Assembly: GCF_017744095.1 (NCBI RefSeq)
Contig: NZ_JAGHQX010000007.1
Location: 62,001 to 126,000 of the forward strand
Direction of reading: 5' to 3'
Length of the DNA: 64,000 nucleotides
Source: Shimia sp. R10_1
GTDB lineage: Bacteria > Pseudomonadota > Alphaproteobacteria > Rhodobacterales > Rhodobacteraceae
Both the position numbers and the translations under genes were made by a program. Positions 19,922 through 28,777 of the stretch are shown one piece after another; the stretch's first letter is position 1; each line of letters opens with the position of its first letter. The notes beneath the pieces are model-generated. The model worked only from the letters and a program-made list of their open reading frames with translations, did not search any database and was not told the DNA's origin.

Positions 19922-21097
19922 TCAGTAGGCGACCGTTGCGAGGCGGTCAAAAAGCACGCCGATTTCGTCGCGATCGACATTGGCAAAGGCGATGCGCAGG
20001 GTGCGGGCGGCGTCGGGATCTTCCTCGGGCATGAACATGGTGCCGGGCAGCGTGAGGATGGCGTGATCGCGCACAAGTCTTTGGGCGAGTTCGTCACTGG
20101 CCAAATCGAACGGATGTTCGAAATAGGCAAAATATGCGCCCACTCCGCGCAGTTTCCAGCCATTTTTGTCGATTTTTGGCAGGTTGTCGGTGATGGCGGC
20201 ACGGCGATCAAGGATCTCCTCACGCTCTTCTGACAGCCAATCGGACAGGTTTTGCATGCCCCAGAGGGCCGCATGCTGGCCAAGCTGGTTGGGACAGATG
20301 GCAACGGTGTCGAGAAACTTCTCGGCCTCCGCCAAAAGTGGGGTGCTGCTGACCATAGCGCCCACACGATGGCCGGTGAGACGGTAGGCTTTAGAGAAAG
20401 AATAGAGGTGGATCAGCGTGTTCGCCCAATCGGGGTCAGAAAACAGATCATGCGGCGCGCCGTCGCGAGAATCAAAGTCGCGATAGGTTTCATCCACGAT
20501 CAGACGCAGCCCATGGGCCTTGGCGAGATCATACATCCCCCGCACTAGGGAAGCCGGATACTCCACGCCGCCCGGATTGTTGGGGGTGACCAGCACAATG
20601 GCGCGCGTGCGCGGTGTGATCAGCGGGGCGGCCTGTGCCACATCGGGGAGAAGATCTGCGCCTGTTTTGAGCGGCACAGCGGTGACGCCCTGCATGTCGA
20701 TCCACATTTTATGGTTGAAATACCAAGGGGTTGGAATGATAACTTCATCCCCTTCGCTGGCAATTGCGGCGAGCGCTGCGCTGAAAGCCTGATTGCAGCC
20801 CGAGGTGATTGCCACCTGATCTGGTGCAATTTCTGCGCCATAGGCGGCGCTCCATTGGCTGGAGACCTCTGCACGCAACTCTGGCAGGCCCAGCACCGGG
20901 CCGTAGAGATGGGCCTGCGCCACGTTTAGAGCCGTGTCGGCAATGTGGCGGCGCAGCGGCTCTGGCGGCGGGGCAACGGGCGCAGCCTGGCTGACGTTGA
21001 TGAGCGGTTTGTCATCTGAGAAAACCACGCCCTCAAGCCAGCGACGGGCCTCCATTACGGGCGGGGCAAAGGTGGCGTTGGTGCGAGACACGGTCAT
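19922..21097 (-). CDS. Class I/II pyridoxal-phosphate aminotransferase
   Basis: A 391-residue fold-type I aminotransferase. Seen in the sequence: LTPNNPGG-type motif (VLVTPNNPGG), the cofactor-binding Asp/Tyr region (LIVDETYRDF), the Schiff-base lysine in SFSKAYRLTGHRVG, and the C-terminal Arg in TLRIAFANV. This places it among aspartate/aromatic-type aminotransferases. The amino donor cannot be assigned from sequence alone. It starts at an ATG with an AGGAT site, on the same strand as ppiD-trpE but separated by 107 bp. Confidence 0.85.
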   Translation of the reverse strand: MTVSRTNATFAPPVMEARRWLEGVVFSDDKPLINVSQAAPVAPPPEPLRRHIADTALNVAQAHLYGPVLGLPELRAEVSSQWSAAYGAEIAPDQVAITSGCNQAFSAALAAIASEGDEVIIPTPWYFNHKMWIDMQGVTAVPLKTGADLLPDVAQAAPLITPRTRAIVLVTPNNPGGVEYPASLVRGMYDLAKAHGLRLIVDETYRDFDSRDGAPHDLFSDPDWANTLIHLYSFSKAYRLTGHRVGAMVSSTPLLAEAEKFLDTVAICPNQLGQHAALWGMQNLSDWLSEEREEILDRRAAITDNLPKIDKNGWKLRGVGAYFAYFEHPFDLASDELAQRLVRDHAILTLPGTMFMPEEDPDAARTLRIAFANVDRDEIGVLFDRLATVAY

Positions 21098-21361
21098 GGC
21101 GGCATCCTGAAATCTGTGGTGAGGCCGACCTATGTGCGAGAGGCGGGAGGATCAGCGGCTTTCCTGCAGAAAAGCCGCCAATGCAATGATGTGCAAGCAG
21201 ATGTTTGCCTGAGCGCGTGCGACAGTCAGTATCGGCGGCTTTATGGGCGAAGTGGCCTTCCTCTTGCCCAAAATATCCCGGGGGAGCCTCATCTGTGATG
21301 GGGCGGGGGCAGCGCCCCCTTTCACACGCCTCCCCAGACACAGGGGGAAGATCCTCAAAGA
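21098..21361. other. Intergenic region with hairpin between gpt and the aminotransferase
   Basis: These 264 bases hold no gene. A GGGGGC-AGC-GCCCCC hairpin sits at 21305-21319, 42 bases past the gpt stop. Near it is the stretch CCCAAAATATCCCGGGGG, which I recall as recurring between genes in roseobacters. Together these look like a dispersed intergenic element that may also stop gpt transcription. Confidence 0.45.
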
Positions 21362-21880
21362 TCAGTCGGTGCCGCGATACGGCTCAACATATTGCAGGGC
21401 CATATCCCACGGGAAGAAGATCCATGTGTCCTGGCTGACACCGGTGATGAAAGTGTCGACCTGTGGCTCGCCCTGCGGCTTTGCATAAACAGTGGCGAAA
21501 TGCGCCTTGGGGTAGGTTTCGCGTACCAACTCAAGGGTTTTGCCGGAATCCACCAGATCGTCGATGATTAGCACGCCTTCGCCGTCGCCCATCAACTCGG
21601 CATCTGGGGCTTTCAGGATTTCGGCCTCGCGGCGCTGGTCGGCTTTGCCGCCGCCGGAGTGGTAGGATTTCACGGAAATCGTGTCGACCACACGGATGTC
21701 GAGCTCGCGCGCCACAATCATTGCAGGCGCCATGCCGCCGCGGGTGATGGCGACAATCGCGCGCCATGCGCCATCATCAGGGCCTTTGCCGTCCAGACGC
21801 CACGCCAATGCCCGGCTGTCGCGGTGGATTTGATCCCAGCTGATGTGGAAACCTTTTTCGTGTGGCAGACGCTCGCTCAT
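21362..21880 (-). CDS. gpt: Xanthine(-guanine) phosphoribosyltransferase
   Basis: A 172-residue type I phosphoribosyltransferase that salvages xanthine and guanine to their nucleotides using PRPP. The PRPP-binding loop [13 protein letters not shown] is intact, and the length and N-terminus ([19 protein letters not shown]) match the Gpt subfamily rather than Hpt. It is a single gene. A 79-bp gap separates it from the L,D-transpeptidase gene upstream on the same strand. Confidence 0.93.
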   Translation of the reverse strand: MSERLPHEKGFHISWDQIHRDSRALAWRLDGKGPDDGAWRAIVAITRGGMAPAMIVARELDIRVVDTISVKSYHSGGGKADQRREAEILKAPDAELMGDGEGVLIIDDLVDSGKTLELVRETYPKAHFATVYAKPQGEPQVDTFITGVSQDTWIFFPWDMALQYVEPYRGTD

Positions 21881-21959
21881 GGTGGACTCACCCCTTTGTG
21901 GCAGATTTCGGCTCTTCTAGCAGAAGCGCTTTGCTGCGCAAACCGTTTGATTGTTGTGG

Positions 21960-22703
21960 CTATGGCGTGACGACATAGCGGCCATCTTGCACAGAAATGG
22001 CTGGTGGTTGATGGCTGCTGGCAAAGCTATGGTAGGCGGGGGCGAGACTTTGCCAATAGCTTTCCCAACGGTGCCCGGAGGCTTTTGCCATGCGGGCTTC
22101 TGTTGGGCGGAAGGGGAAGGCGTGGACCGGCACAAAAGCCTGTCCGCCCTTCAGCGCGGCCTCTACGGTGACATAGATTTCTTCGATCATGGGATCGGTC
22201 ATCGCGTAGCAGCCAACAGAGACACAGTCCCCGTGCACCATAAGATAGCTGCCGGTGCGCCGCTGCGCGCGGTCATAGCGGTTGGGGAAGCCCAGATTGA
22301 ACGACAGATGGTAACTGCTGTTTGGGTTGAGCGCGGCTTTGTCCACGCGGTAAAAGCCCTCGGGGGATTGGCGGTCGCCTTCTTTCAGCTTGGGGCCAAG
22401 CGCACCAGAGTGGTTGCAGATTGGGTAGCTTCTGAAGAGCTGATATGGACCTGCTTCTGATTTTAGCCAGAGTTCGAGGGTTTTTTCTTCTTTGAAGATG
22501 CGGATGTAGGTTGGTGCCCCAAGGCGGGTGCCTGCATCGGCCATCGCTTTGCTGAGGCGCGGCGTTTGGTAGGCGCGGATTTCAGAAATTCCAGAACGCG
22601 GAGACCGCAGGTCAGGTTTCTGTGTCGGGATCTGGGGTGTGTATTGGATGGCAAGCACCGCAAGCGCGCTGCATGCCACAAAGATCGCCAAGAGGCGGCG
22701 CAT
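21960..22703 (-). CDS. L,D-transpeptidase (YkuD/YafK-type) family protein
   Basis: A 247-residue exported protein with an N-terminal hydrophobic segment (residues 1-20) and a YkuD catalytic domain. The signature HGxxxSxGC is seen as HGDCVSVGCYAMTD, with the nucleophile Cys intact. The family cross-links peptidoglycan or anchors proteins to it; YafK-like members can also cleave such links. The ATG at 22703 shares one base with the TGA of the lysE-type gene (TGATG), so the two are coupled; a TTG codon just before it is less likely as start. It is the third gene of the fabI-lysE-ykuD run. Confidence 0.85.
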   Translation of the reverse strand: MRRLLAIFVACSALAVLAIQYTPQIPTQKPDLRSPRSGISEIRAYQTPRLSKAMADAGTRLGAPTYIRIFKEEKTLELWLKSEAGPYQLFRSYPICNHSGALGPKLKEGDRQSPEGFYRVDKAALNPNSSYHLSFNLGFPNRYDRAQRRTGSYLMVHGDCVSVGCYAMTDPMIEEIYVTVEAALKGGQAFVPVHAFPFRPTEARMAKASGHRWESYWQSLAPAYHSFASSHQPPAISVQDGRYVVTP

Positions 22704-23317
22704 CAAAGCGCTGCGATTTTTATGCCGAGCGCGGCCAGAAGCCCGCCAAAGATGCGGTCAATCCAGTGCTTTAGGTCGACATAGACCTCACGTGTTTTGC
22801 TGAAAGAAAACAGGCGCGCCACCGCGGTGTTCCAGAGAAATTCTCCGAGGAAAATGCACAGGAGCACAAGCGCCAGCGCCGGGGGCGTTGCGTCGCTTGG
22901 TATGGTGCCGACAAAAACCGCGCCAAAGAACACGGCGGGCTTTGGGTTGGCGAGCTGGGTCCAGATGCCAAGGCGGAAGGCTGACCAGAGCGTGGGCAGG
23001 GCGGCGGCGTCTTCACCGTCTTCCAGAGGCACATCTGCGGTGCGCCACATTTTGATCGCGGTCCAGATCAGGAAGGCGGCGCCGCCGATTTTCAGCGCGG
23101 TCAGCAGGAAAGGTGCGTATTCAAACAGCAACGCCAGACCGAAAAGAGCGGCGGCGGCCCAGAAAACCGCGCCAAGGCCGATGCCTGCGGCCAGCGCGGC
23201 ACCGGTTTTCAGGCCATCACGCAGCCCTACGCGCGCTGCCATCAAGACGGCAGGGCCGGGGCTGATCGCGGCCATCAGGCAGAGTGAGATGGTCGCGATA
23301 AAGGCAGCGAGGCTCAT
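22703..23317 (-). CDS. LysE/RhtB family amino-acid exporter
   Basis: A 204-residue membrane protein with about six helices and the family N-terminus CLMAAISPGPAVLMAARVG. LysE/RhtB proteins export amino acids such as lysine, threonine or homoserine lactone. The substrate is not predictable here. It overlaps the fabI stop by ATGA and its own stop by one base with the transpeptidase start, so it is the middle gene of a coupled operon. The functional reason for coupling to fabI is not obvious. Confidence 0.9.
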   Translation of the reverse strand: MSLAAFIATISLCLMAAISPGPAVLMAARVGLRDGLKTGAALAAGIGLGAVFWAAAALFGLALLFEYAPFLLTALKIGGAAFLIWTAIKMWRTADVPLEDGEDAAALPTLWSAFRLGIWTQLANPKPAVFFGAVFVGTIPSDATPPALALVLLCIFLGEFLWNTAVARLFSFSKTREVYVDLKHWIDRIFGGLLAALGIKIAAL

Positions 23318-24132
23318 TTGCGGCCCACCACAGCGTCGATGTCAGGTGCATCCACAGCTTTCATGCCGACAACATGGTAGCCCGCGTCGACGTGCAGATT
23401 TTCACCGGTCACGCCGCTGCCGAGGTCTGACAGAAGATAGAGCGCAGAGTTGCCCACATCCTCAATAGACACATTGCGGCGCAAGGGCGAATTCAGCTCG
23501 TTCCATTTCAGGATGTAACGGAAATCGCCAATGCCAGACGCGGCCAGCGTTTTGATCGGGCCTGCGGAAATTGCGTTTACGCGAATGCCGTCTTTGCCGA
23601 GGTCTTCGGCCAGATATTTGACGGAGGCCTCAAGCGCGGCTTTGGCCACACCCATCACGTTGTAGTGCGGCATCACCTGCTCAGCGCCATAATAGGTGAG
23701 GGTGAGGGCGGAACCGCCATCTTTCATGAGTTTTTCGGCTCGCTGCATCACCGAGGTGAAGGAGTAGACCGAGATGTCCATGGTCATCAGGAAGTTGTCC
23801 TTGGACGTGTCGACATAGCGGCCGCGCAGCTCGTTTTTGTCCGAAAAGCCAATGGCGTGAACGATAAAATCGAGTTTGCCCCATTTGGCTTCGATTTCGG
23901 CAAACGCCGCATCGACGGAGGCCGCATCAGACACATCACAATCAATCAGCGTGTCGACGCCCAACTGATCAGCCAGTGGCCCGACGCGTTTCTTGAAAGC
24001 TTCGCCCATGTAAGAAAAGGCCAGTTCCGCGCCCGCATCGGCGCAGGCCTTGGCGATGCCCCACGCGATGGATTTGTCGTTGGCGAGGCCCATTATCAGG
24101 CCACGTTTGCCTGCCATGAGTTGATTTGACAT
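23314..24132 (-). CDS. fabI: Enoyl-[acyl-carrier-protein] reductase (NADH)
   Basis: A 272-residue short-chain dehydrogenase-type enoyl-ACP reductase that completes each fatty-acid elongation cycle. The family N-terminus GLANDKSIAWGIAKACADAG and the Tyr-x6-Lys catalytic pair in YNVMGVAKAALEASVKYLA are visible, together with SAGPIKTLAASGI. It starts the minus-strand operon and is divergent from pdxH with a 127-bp shared promoter region. Confidence 0.96.
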   Translation of the reverse strand: MSNQLMAGKRGLIMGLANDKSIAWGIAKACADAGAELAFSYMGEAFKKRVGPLADQLGVDTLIDCDVSDAASVDAAFAEIEAKWGKLDFIVHAIGFSDKNELRGRYVDTSKDNFLMTMDISVYSFTSVMQRAEKLMKDGGSALTLTYYGAEQVMPHYNVMGVAKAALEASVKYLAEDLGKDGIRVNAISAGPIKTLAASGIGDFRYILKWNELNSPLRRNVSIEDVGNSALYLLSDLGSGVTGENLHVDAGYHVVGMKAVDAPDIDAVVGRK

Positions 24133-24259
24133 ACCGCACTCCCAGTCCCAAATCGTTGTTGCTGACCATTAGGCGATTGCGCATGGTGCATCAAGAGCTT
24201 CACAAAGCAGCTAATCGGCACCATATGCGGTGTGGCCCTAAGGCGAGCGGAGAGAATAG

Positions 24260-24865
24260 ATGACAGACCGTACCGGGATATTTGCGGGCGATGACCCGTT
24301 TGAGATTGCACGGTCTTGGCTGAAAGAGGCCGAGAAGAGCGAACCTAATGATCCGAATGCGATTGCCTTGTCGACGGTGGATGCCACTGGCATGCCCAAT
24401 GCGCGGATGGTGTTGTTGAAAGATGTCGAAGAGGATGCTTTCGTTTTTTACACCAACTACGGCAGTGCAAAGGCGCAGGAAGTTGAAAGCGCCGGTGCGG
24501 CGGCTTTTGTGATGCATTGGAAGAGTCTGCGCCGCCAGATCCGTGTCCGTGGACACGTTGTGCGCGAAGAGGGCCCAAAGGCAGATGCATATTTTGAGTC
24601 GCGCAGTCTCAAAAGTCGGCTGGGGGCCTGGGCGTCAAAACAGTCCCATCCTCTCGGATCGCGGGCTGAATTGATGGCAAAAGTGGCAAAAATCACCGCC
24701 CAGCATGGCACAAGCCCGAAACGGCCTGATTTTTGGGGGGGATTCCGGATTAATCCCATTGAAATAGAGTTCTGGGCGGATGGTGCATTTCGTTTGCATG
24801 ATCGCTTTCGCTGGACGCGCGAAACGCCTGAAAAACAGTGGGAAATTGCCCGCTTGAACCCATAA
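24260..24865 (+). CDS. pdxH: Pyridoxamine 5'-phosphate oxidase
   Basis: A 201-residue FMN enzyme that oxidises pyridoxine or pyridoxamine phosphate to pyridoxal phosphate. Family motifs are [32 protein letters not shown] and the C-terminal [12 protein letters not shown] followed by W and RLNP. Length is normal and a GGAGAGA ribosome binding site precedes the ATG. It is divergent from fabI. Confidence 0.95.
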   Translation: MTDRTGIFAGDDPFEIARSWLKEAEKSEPNDPNAIALSTVDATGMPNARMVLLKDVEEDAFVFYTNYGSAKAQEVESAGAAAFVMHWKSLRRQIRVRGHVVREEGPKADAYFESRSLKSRLGAWASKQSHPLGSRAELMAKVAKITAQHGTSPKRPDFWGGFRINPIEIEFWADGAFRLHDRFRWTRETPEKQWEIARLNP

Positions 24866-24883
24866 TCATCACAGCAATCGACA

Positions 24884-24921
24884 GGCAAGCGCATGAAATG
24901 CAAGATATTTTTGCGCTTGCC
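24884..24921 (+). promoter_or_regulatory. Hairpin between pdxH and the cold-shock gene
   Basis: GGCAAGCGC and GCGCTTGCC form a 9-bp stem around a 20-base loop containing ATTTTT. It lies 20 bases in front of the cold-shock start, so it could be part of a temperature-responsive leader or a weak terminator for pdxH. Confidence 0.35.
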
Positions 24922-24941
24922 GATTTGCCCCAGATGCAGCA

Positions 24942-25520
24942 ATGATGGGCTTCATCATGGGGATGATACAAACTAAGGTTGAGGCATTGAGTACTCTAGA
25001 GAAAGACACCACACGTATCTTTGGTGTGGTGAAGTGGTTCGATCCGGTCAAAGGATTCGGCTTCATCGTTTCTGATGAAGGTGGTCCAGATATCTTGTTG
25101 CATGCGAATGTTCTGCGCAATTTTGGCCAAAGCTCTGTTGCGGATAATTCCGTTATTGAGGTGTCGATCCAGACGACAAATCGCGGTGCACAGGCCGTTG
25201 AAGTGCATAAAATCGAAGCGCCGATGACAGAGGCCCCGGTGGCTTTGGCGGACTTTGAGGGTATGGACCTGAGCGAGATTCGCGCCACCCCTCTGGAGCC
25301 AGCACGGGTGAAGTGGTTTGACAAAGGCAAGGGCTTTGGCTTTGCCAATGTTTTTGGCAACTCGGAAGATATTTTCCTACACATCGAAGTTCTGCGCCGT
25401 TCCGGCCTGGCGGACCTTCAGCCCGGTGAAGCCTTGGCGCTGCGTGTGATCGACGGTAAACGTGGTCGCATGGCAACCGAGGTATTGGCGTGGGAAAACG
25501 CAGCATTGGAACTTTCCTAA
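24942..25520 (+). CDS. Cold-shock protein with two cold-shock domains
   Basis: A 192-residue protein with two CspA-type OB folds in tandem. The first has GVVKWFDPVKGFGFIVSDE (residues about 27-95) and the second RVKWFDKGKGFGFANV (residues about 124-190), joined by an acidic linker. Both retain the RNP1-like KGFGF core. Two-domain Csps are typical of alphaproteobacteria and act as RNA chaperones. The start is uncertain: ATG codons at 24942, 24957 and 24963 are all in frame and none has a clear ribosome binding site. The 3' end overlaps the next gene by 31 bases. Confidence 0.88.
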   Translation: MMGFIMGMIQTKVEALSTLEKDTTRIFGVVKWFDPVKGFGFIVSDEGGPDILLHANVLRNFGQSSVADNSVIEVSIQTTNRGAQAVEVHKIEAPMTEAPVALADFEGMDLSEIRATPLEPARVKWFDKGKGFGFANVFGNSEDIFLHIEVLRRSGLADLQPGEALALRVIDGKRGRMATEVLAWENAALELS

Positions 25521-26017
25521 GACAGAAGAAGGGCGCCGGCCAAAAGATCGGCGCCGTATTGGTCGCAGTGGCTTTGTCTGGCATGTTGCCAGACCGCAGC
25601 GCGGCCCAAGGTGCCTGCCGAGAAGACACCCTTTGGATCAAAGGGGACTGGGGGCAGGCGCGATTCTCCGTAGAAGTGGCAGATACGTTTGATGAACGTG
25701 CGCAGGGCTTGATGAATCGCCCGGCGATGGCTGCCAGTGCGGGTATGATTTTCATTTATGAGCGCACGGGACCTGTGTCTTTCTGGATGAAAAACACACT
25801 GATTCCTCTCGACATGCTGTTCGCAGATGAGGCCGGTGTGATTCAGCACATACATCACGAGGCGATTCCCCTTGATGAGACCCCGATTCCGGGGGGAGAG
25901 GCCATCCGATACGTGCTCGAAATCAATGGCGGAATGGCAAAATCTCTAGGAATTACAAAGGGAAGCGCCATGCGGCACCCATTTTTTTTACAAGAAATCG
26001 CAAACTGGCGTTGTTAG
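25490..26017 (+). CDS. DUF192 family exported protein
   Basis: A 175-residue protein with a signal-like N-terminus (residues about 18-40, ending SAAQ) and a DUF192 domain containing [23 protein letters not shown] and the C-terminal VLEINGG. The function of DUF192 is unknown; the family is widespread in alphaproteobacteria and often lies next to two-domain cold-shock genes. The GTG start at 25490 lies inside the cold-shock gene, implying translational coupling. Confidence 0.85.
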   Translation: MGKRSIGTFLRQKKGAGQKIGAVLVAVALSGMLPDRSAAQGACREDTLWIKGDWGQARFSVEVADTFDERAQGLMNRPAMAASAGMIFIYERTGPVSFWMKNTLIPLDMLFADEAGVIQHIHHEAIPLDETPIPGGEAIRYVLEINGGMAKSLGITKGSAMRHPFFLQEIANWRC

Positions 26018-26062
26018 GGGTTTTCATTCCCGAACAGTGGGGGTAAACGGTGCCTCACGGAT

Positions 26063-26139
26063 CGGGGCGTAGCGCAGTCTGGTAGCGCACCTGTTTTGGG
26101 TACAGGGGGTCGCAAGTTCGAATCTTGCCGTCCCGACCA
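26063..26139 (+). tRNA. tRNA-Pro, anticodon TGG
   Basis: A 77-base tRNA with encoded CCA end. The acceptor stem CGGGGCG pairs with CGTCCCG, the D-arm is GCGC..GCGC, the anticodon stem CCTGT/ACAGG encloses loop TTTGGGT with anticodon TGG, and the T-loop is GTTCGAATC. A terminator follows directly. Confidence 0.96.
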
Positions 26140-26161
26140 TGTTTCCTCCGAGAGGAAAAGA

Positions 26162-26192
26162 AAAAAGGCGTCACCTTTGGTGGCGCCTTTTT
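26162..26192 (+). terminator. Terminator of tRNA-Pro
   Basis: AAAAAGGCGTCACC pairs with GGTGGCGCCTTTTT (one G-U pair) over a TTT loop, ending in a T-run. It lies 23 bases after the tRNA CCA end. Confidence 0.9.
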
Positions 26193-26290
26193 CTGTTTAT
26201 ACGCCGAGACTTAAGGCGCGTGAGCTCTTCGAAAGAGGGCGCGGATTTTCAGCCTTTTTTGAGGCGGGACTTCGCCTTAGGCTCGCAACC

Positions 26291-26710
26291 ATGATGATCC
26301 TTGCCGCGTTGCCTTATCTCTATTTTCTCAGCTGTCTCTGTGTGATCGGATTTCAGTTTGCGCTGATCTTTGGCGCGCCCTGGGGGCGGATCACGCAAGG
26401 GGGCACACATGAGGGTGCATTGCCCCTGTCGGGGCGCATCGCGGCCGGGATCTCTGTGCTCATTCTGCTTGGCATGGCATTTGCCATCACCTCTGCCGCA
26501 GGCTGGTGGCCGCAATGGCCGCTCTGGGCCAGTTGGGTCGCGCTGGCGGTGCAAGGACTGTCTTGCGTGGCGAACTGGATAACACCGTCACAGCCCGAAC
26601 GGCGGCTCTGGGGACCGATCACATCATTGATGCTGGTGACGGCGGGCGCGATTGTTTTTTCGACTTTAGCGTGTTTTTTGCTCATTGAATACACCAAATG
26701 GTGTAGGTAA
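26291..26710 (+). CDS. Small membrane protein of unknown function
   Basis: A 139-residue protein with four predicted membrane helices (beginning MMILAALPYLYFLSCLC, then a helix near residue 50, one near 80, and a last one near 115). I start it at the ATG at 26291 because the frame upstream runs back through the terminator and the tRNA, which cannot be coding. I do not recognise the family. It sits between tRNA-Pro and the ParA-like gene, with codon use like the rest of the chromosome. Confidence 0.65.
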   Translation: MMILAALPYLYFLSCLCVIGFQFALIFGAPWGRITQGGTHEGALPLSGRIAAGISVLILLGMAFAITSAAGWWPQWPLWASWVALAVQGLSCVANWITPSQPERRLWGPITSLMLVTAGAIVFSTLACFLLIEYTKWCR

Positions 26711-26742
26711 GATCTTCAGAAGGCATAATTTAGGAGAGTGCG

Positions 26743-27672
26743 ATGAAGGTCATTTCGGTCATCAACTACAAGGGCGGTGTTGGCAAGACAACGGTCACCG
26801 CTAACCTAGCAGCCGAGCTGGCGTGGAATGGAAAACGTGTCTTGGTTGTCGATATGGATGCACAGGCCAGTTTGACGTTTTCGTTTATTACCCCTAGCGA
26901 ATGGGCCCGTGACTACAATGCCGGCGGAACTATCAAGTCCTGGTTTGATGACTTCTTGAGTGGTCAGGAATCAGACTTAAAAGACATTATCCAAACGCCA
27001 GAAATCATTAACGATAAGGTATCAATCAATGGTGGATGTGTAGATGCGATCTACAGCCATCTTGCGCTGATTAACGTTGACCTCGAATTGGCCACGAAAC
27101 TTTCCGGAGCAAGCTTAACACAGGCAAAAGAAAACTTCCTCAAAGTTCACAAGCGCTTGGCCGATGGCTTGGCGGGTATTCAGGACAAAGGTTACGATGT
27201 CGTCCTTATTGATTGTCCACCGAATTTCAACATTGTTACAAAGACGGCAATTGTTGCAAGCGATCTTATCTTGGTGCCTACGAGACCAGATGAATTATCC
27301 ACACTTGGTATTGACTACTTGGTGCGTAGTATCGATCAGTTAAAACTGGATTTTAATGACTATGCTAATCACTCAGGAGGCTCAATTGTCGAGCCTATCG
27401 ATCCAGAGATACTTGGCGTTGTCTTCACGATGATACAAGAATACGCAGGGGGACCAATTCAGGCTCAGCAAGTATTCATGAATCGCTTGAGCAAGAGTGG
27501 CTATCCTCCCGTTTTTGACGCATATATCAAACGCAATGATAGCCTGTTGTCGAGTGCTCCTGCCTACGGTACACCTGTAGTGTTAGAACCGACATCCAAC
27601 GCAAGTCACCAGAGTGTCGTTGAATCGTTTGAAGAGTTCTGTCAGGAGTTCCAGTCTAAAGCGGGGGTATAA
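26743..27672 (+). CDS. ParA/MinD-like ATPase, chromosomal orphan
   Basis: A 309-residue ATPase with the deviant Walker A motif KGGVGKTT at residues about 10-17, the switch LVVDMDAQASLT, and LIDCPPNFN. It therefore belongs to the ParA/Soj class, which moves cargo by ATP-dependent binding to the nucleoid. A GGAG ribosome binding site precedes the ATG. No ParB with a helix-turn-helix and no parS-like repeats are adjacent. The partner at 27672 overlaps its stop by one base. Codon use is more AT-rich than the neighbours, suggesting acquired DNA next to a tRNA. It may position an unknown cargo or belong to a mobile or defence cassette. Confidence 0.85.
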   Translation: MKVISVINYKGGVGKTTVTANLAAELAWNGKRVLVVDMDAQASLTFSFITPSEWARDYNAGGTIKSWFDDFLSGQESDLKDIIQTPEIINDKVSINGGCVDAIYSHLALINVDLELATKLSGASLTQAKENFLKVHKRLADGLAGIQDKGYDVVLIDCPPNFNIVTKTAIVASDLILVPTRPDELSTLGIDYLVRSIDQLKLDFNDYANHSGGSIVEPIDPEILGVVFTMIQEYAGGPIQAQQVFMNRLSKSGYPPVFDAYIKRNDSLLSSAPAYGTPVVLEPTSNASHQSVVESFEEFCQEFQSKAGV

Positions 27673-28070
27673 TGGGAATCGACAAAGTTTCCGCTGACAT
27701 TTTGTCACGGACTACTCAGATACTGAGATCAGGTTCCGAAGCGGACATAAAAAAACTTGGGCAATACTTAGCGCGATTTCAGTTCCAAAAGACTGAAAAC
27801 TCTGAAACCGACTTGCATAAAGTCGAAGAAGTGCGTCAGGTCATACGAGATCTGAGAGAGTTAAGCTCTTCTAGCGCTGCAATGTCTCTACTCGAGCAGA
27901 AGCACCTATCAAGAGCATTGCTTTTGCTTGCCTCAAAGGAAATTGGTCTGCCGATTTCCAAGACTGACAAAGTGGACCAGTTGAAGCGAAAAATTGTGCA
28001 TGAGATCGTCGAGTCTAGACTGAATTCAGCTGCAATCCGAAATCCGAATGCTGAGCCTCCGAAGAGGTAA
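27672..28070 (+). CDS. Small partner protein of the ParA-like ATPase, unknown function
   Basis: A 132-residue, mostly helical and highly charged protein without recognisable domain. The start ATG shares one base with the stop of the ATPase gene (TAATG), so they are translated together. Heptad-like stretches around residues 20-85 could form coiled coil. As a small helical protein encoded directly behind a ParA-like ATPase, it could be its ATPase activator or adaptor, but this is inference from position only. Confidence 0.65.
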   Translation: MGIDKVSADILSRTTQILRSGSEADIKKLGQYLARFQFQKTENSETDLHKVEEVRQVIRDLRELSSSSAAMSLLEQKHLSRALLLLASKEIGLPISKTDKVDQLKRKIVHEIVESRLNSAAIRNPNAEPPKR

Positions 28071-28125
28071 ATAGCTCGATTTTTGACTAAGGCAGTATCA
28101 GTCATGTGTCTGCCACAAAAACAAA

Positions 28126-28151
28126 AAAGGCGCTGCAAATGCAGCGCCTTT
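28126..28151. terminator. Bidirectional terminator between the ParA pair and cspA
   Basis: An 11-bp perfect stem, AAAGGCGCTGC / GCAGCGCCTTT with an AAAT loop, flanked by A-run and T-run, so it can work on both strands for the convergent genes. Confidence 0.9.
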
Positions 28152-28170
28152 CTTTCCAATCACTGGCGGC

Positions 28171-28377
28171 TTACAGCAGCGCCAGATCCACAGCACTTTC
28201 GCGGCCGTCACGGCCCGCGCGCAGCTCGTAGCTGACTTTTTGGTTGTCTGCGAGGCCGGTCAGACCGGAACGCTCAACAGCAGAAATGTGTACAAACACA
28301 TCGTTGCCGCCTTCGTCCGGTGCAATGAAGCCGAAGCCTTTGGTGGTGTTGAACCATTTGACGGTGCCTGTGGCCAT
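28171..28377 (-). CDS. cspA: CspA-family cold-shock protein
   Basis: A 68-residue single-domain RNA chaperone with the classical TVKWFNTTKGFGFIAPDEGG and DVFVHISAVE motifs (RNP1 and RNP2). I choose the ATG at 28377, preceded by AGGAGAAACG; the frame runs further upstream but only through leader DNA. It is convergent with the ParA-like pair. Confidence 0.95.
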   Translation of the reverse strand: MATGTVKWFNTTKGFGFIAPDEGGNDVFVHISAVERSGLTGLADNQKVSYELRAGRDGRESAVDLALL

Positions 28378-28777
28378 CGTCGTTTCTCCTGATCTTATGC
28401 TGTCCACGGAATGCAACAGCGCGGCTCGGTCACATGATCGAATGACTGAGCCCAAAATAGGAGCAGATGGTCGAAGATGAAAACTTAGCGCTTTTTATCT
28501 GTATGCCTTAACGCCGCATTGCAAGCTGTATCGTGTGAAAATTGCATGAAAAGCGGCATTCTGCTGTGCTTGAGTGGCAATTGGGGCGTGGTTTCGGCGG
28601 TTGGAACGGGTTTAATCAACCTTGGGGAGAGGGGGTGATTTGGGCTGCACTGTTTAATCTATAGGCGTTGAGCGGCGCGCGTGTGGATTATTTTGACCGG
28701 TCGGTAAAAAAATGTTGCCTGAGTCGAATCCCTGTGCAAGCCTGAGTGGGTAGCCAAATAGGTGTCTGGGAGGTCTT
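28378..28777. other. Divergent intergenic region between cspA and preT
   Basis: About 400 bases without a gene. The left part is the cspA leader and promoter region, likely a long structured leader as usual for cold-shock genes. The right part carries the preT promoter with the RutR-type operator at 28693-28708. Confidence 0.6.
28693..28708. promoter_or_regulatory. RutR-type operator in front of preT
   Basis: TTGACCGGTCGGTAAA is an imperfect inverted repeat resembling the RutR box TTGACCANNTGGTCAA. It is 70 bases upstream of the preT start and matches two boxes in the divergent promoter at 32868 and 32901. This places preTA under one of the TetR regulators nearby. Confidence 0.65.

Noticed and set aside
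26063-28160. Integrative element inserted at tRNA-Pro
   Set aside because: I looked for a second copy of the tRNA 3' end behind the ParA pair and found none; no integrase gene is present.
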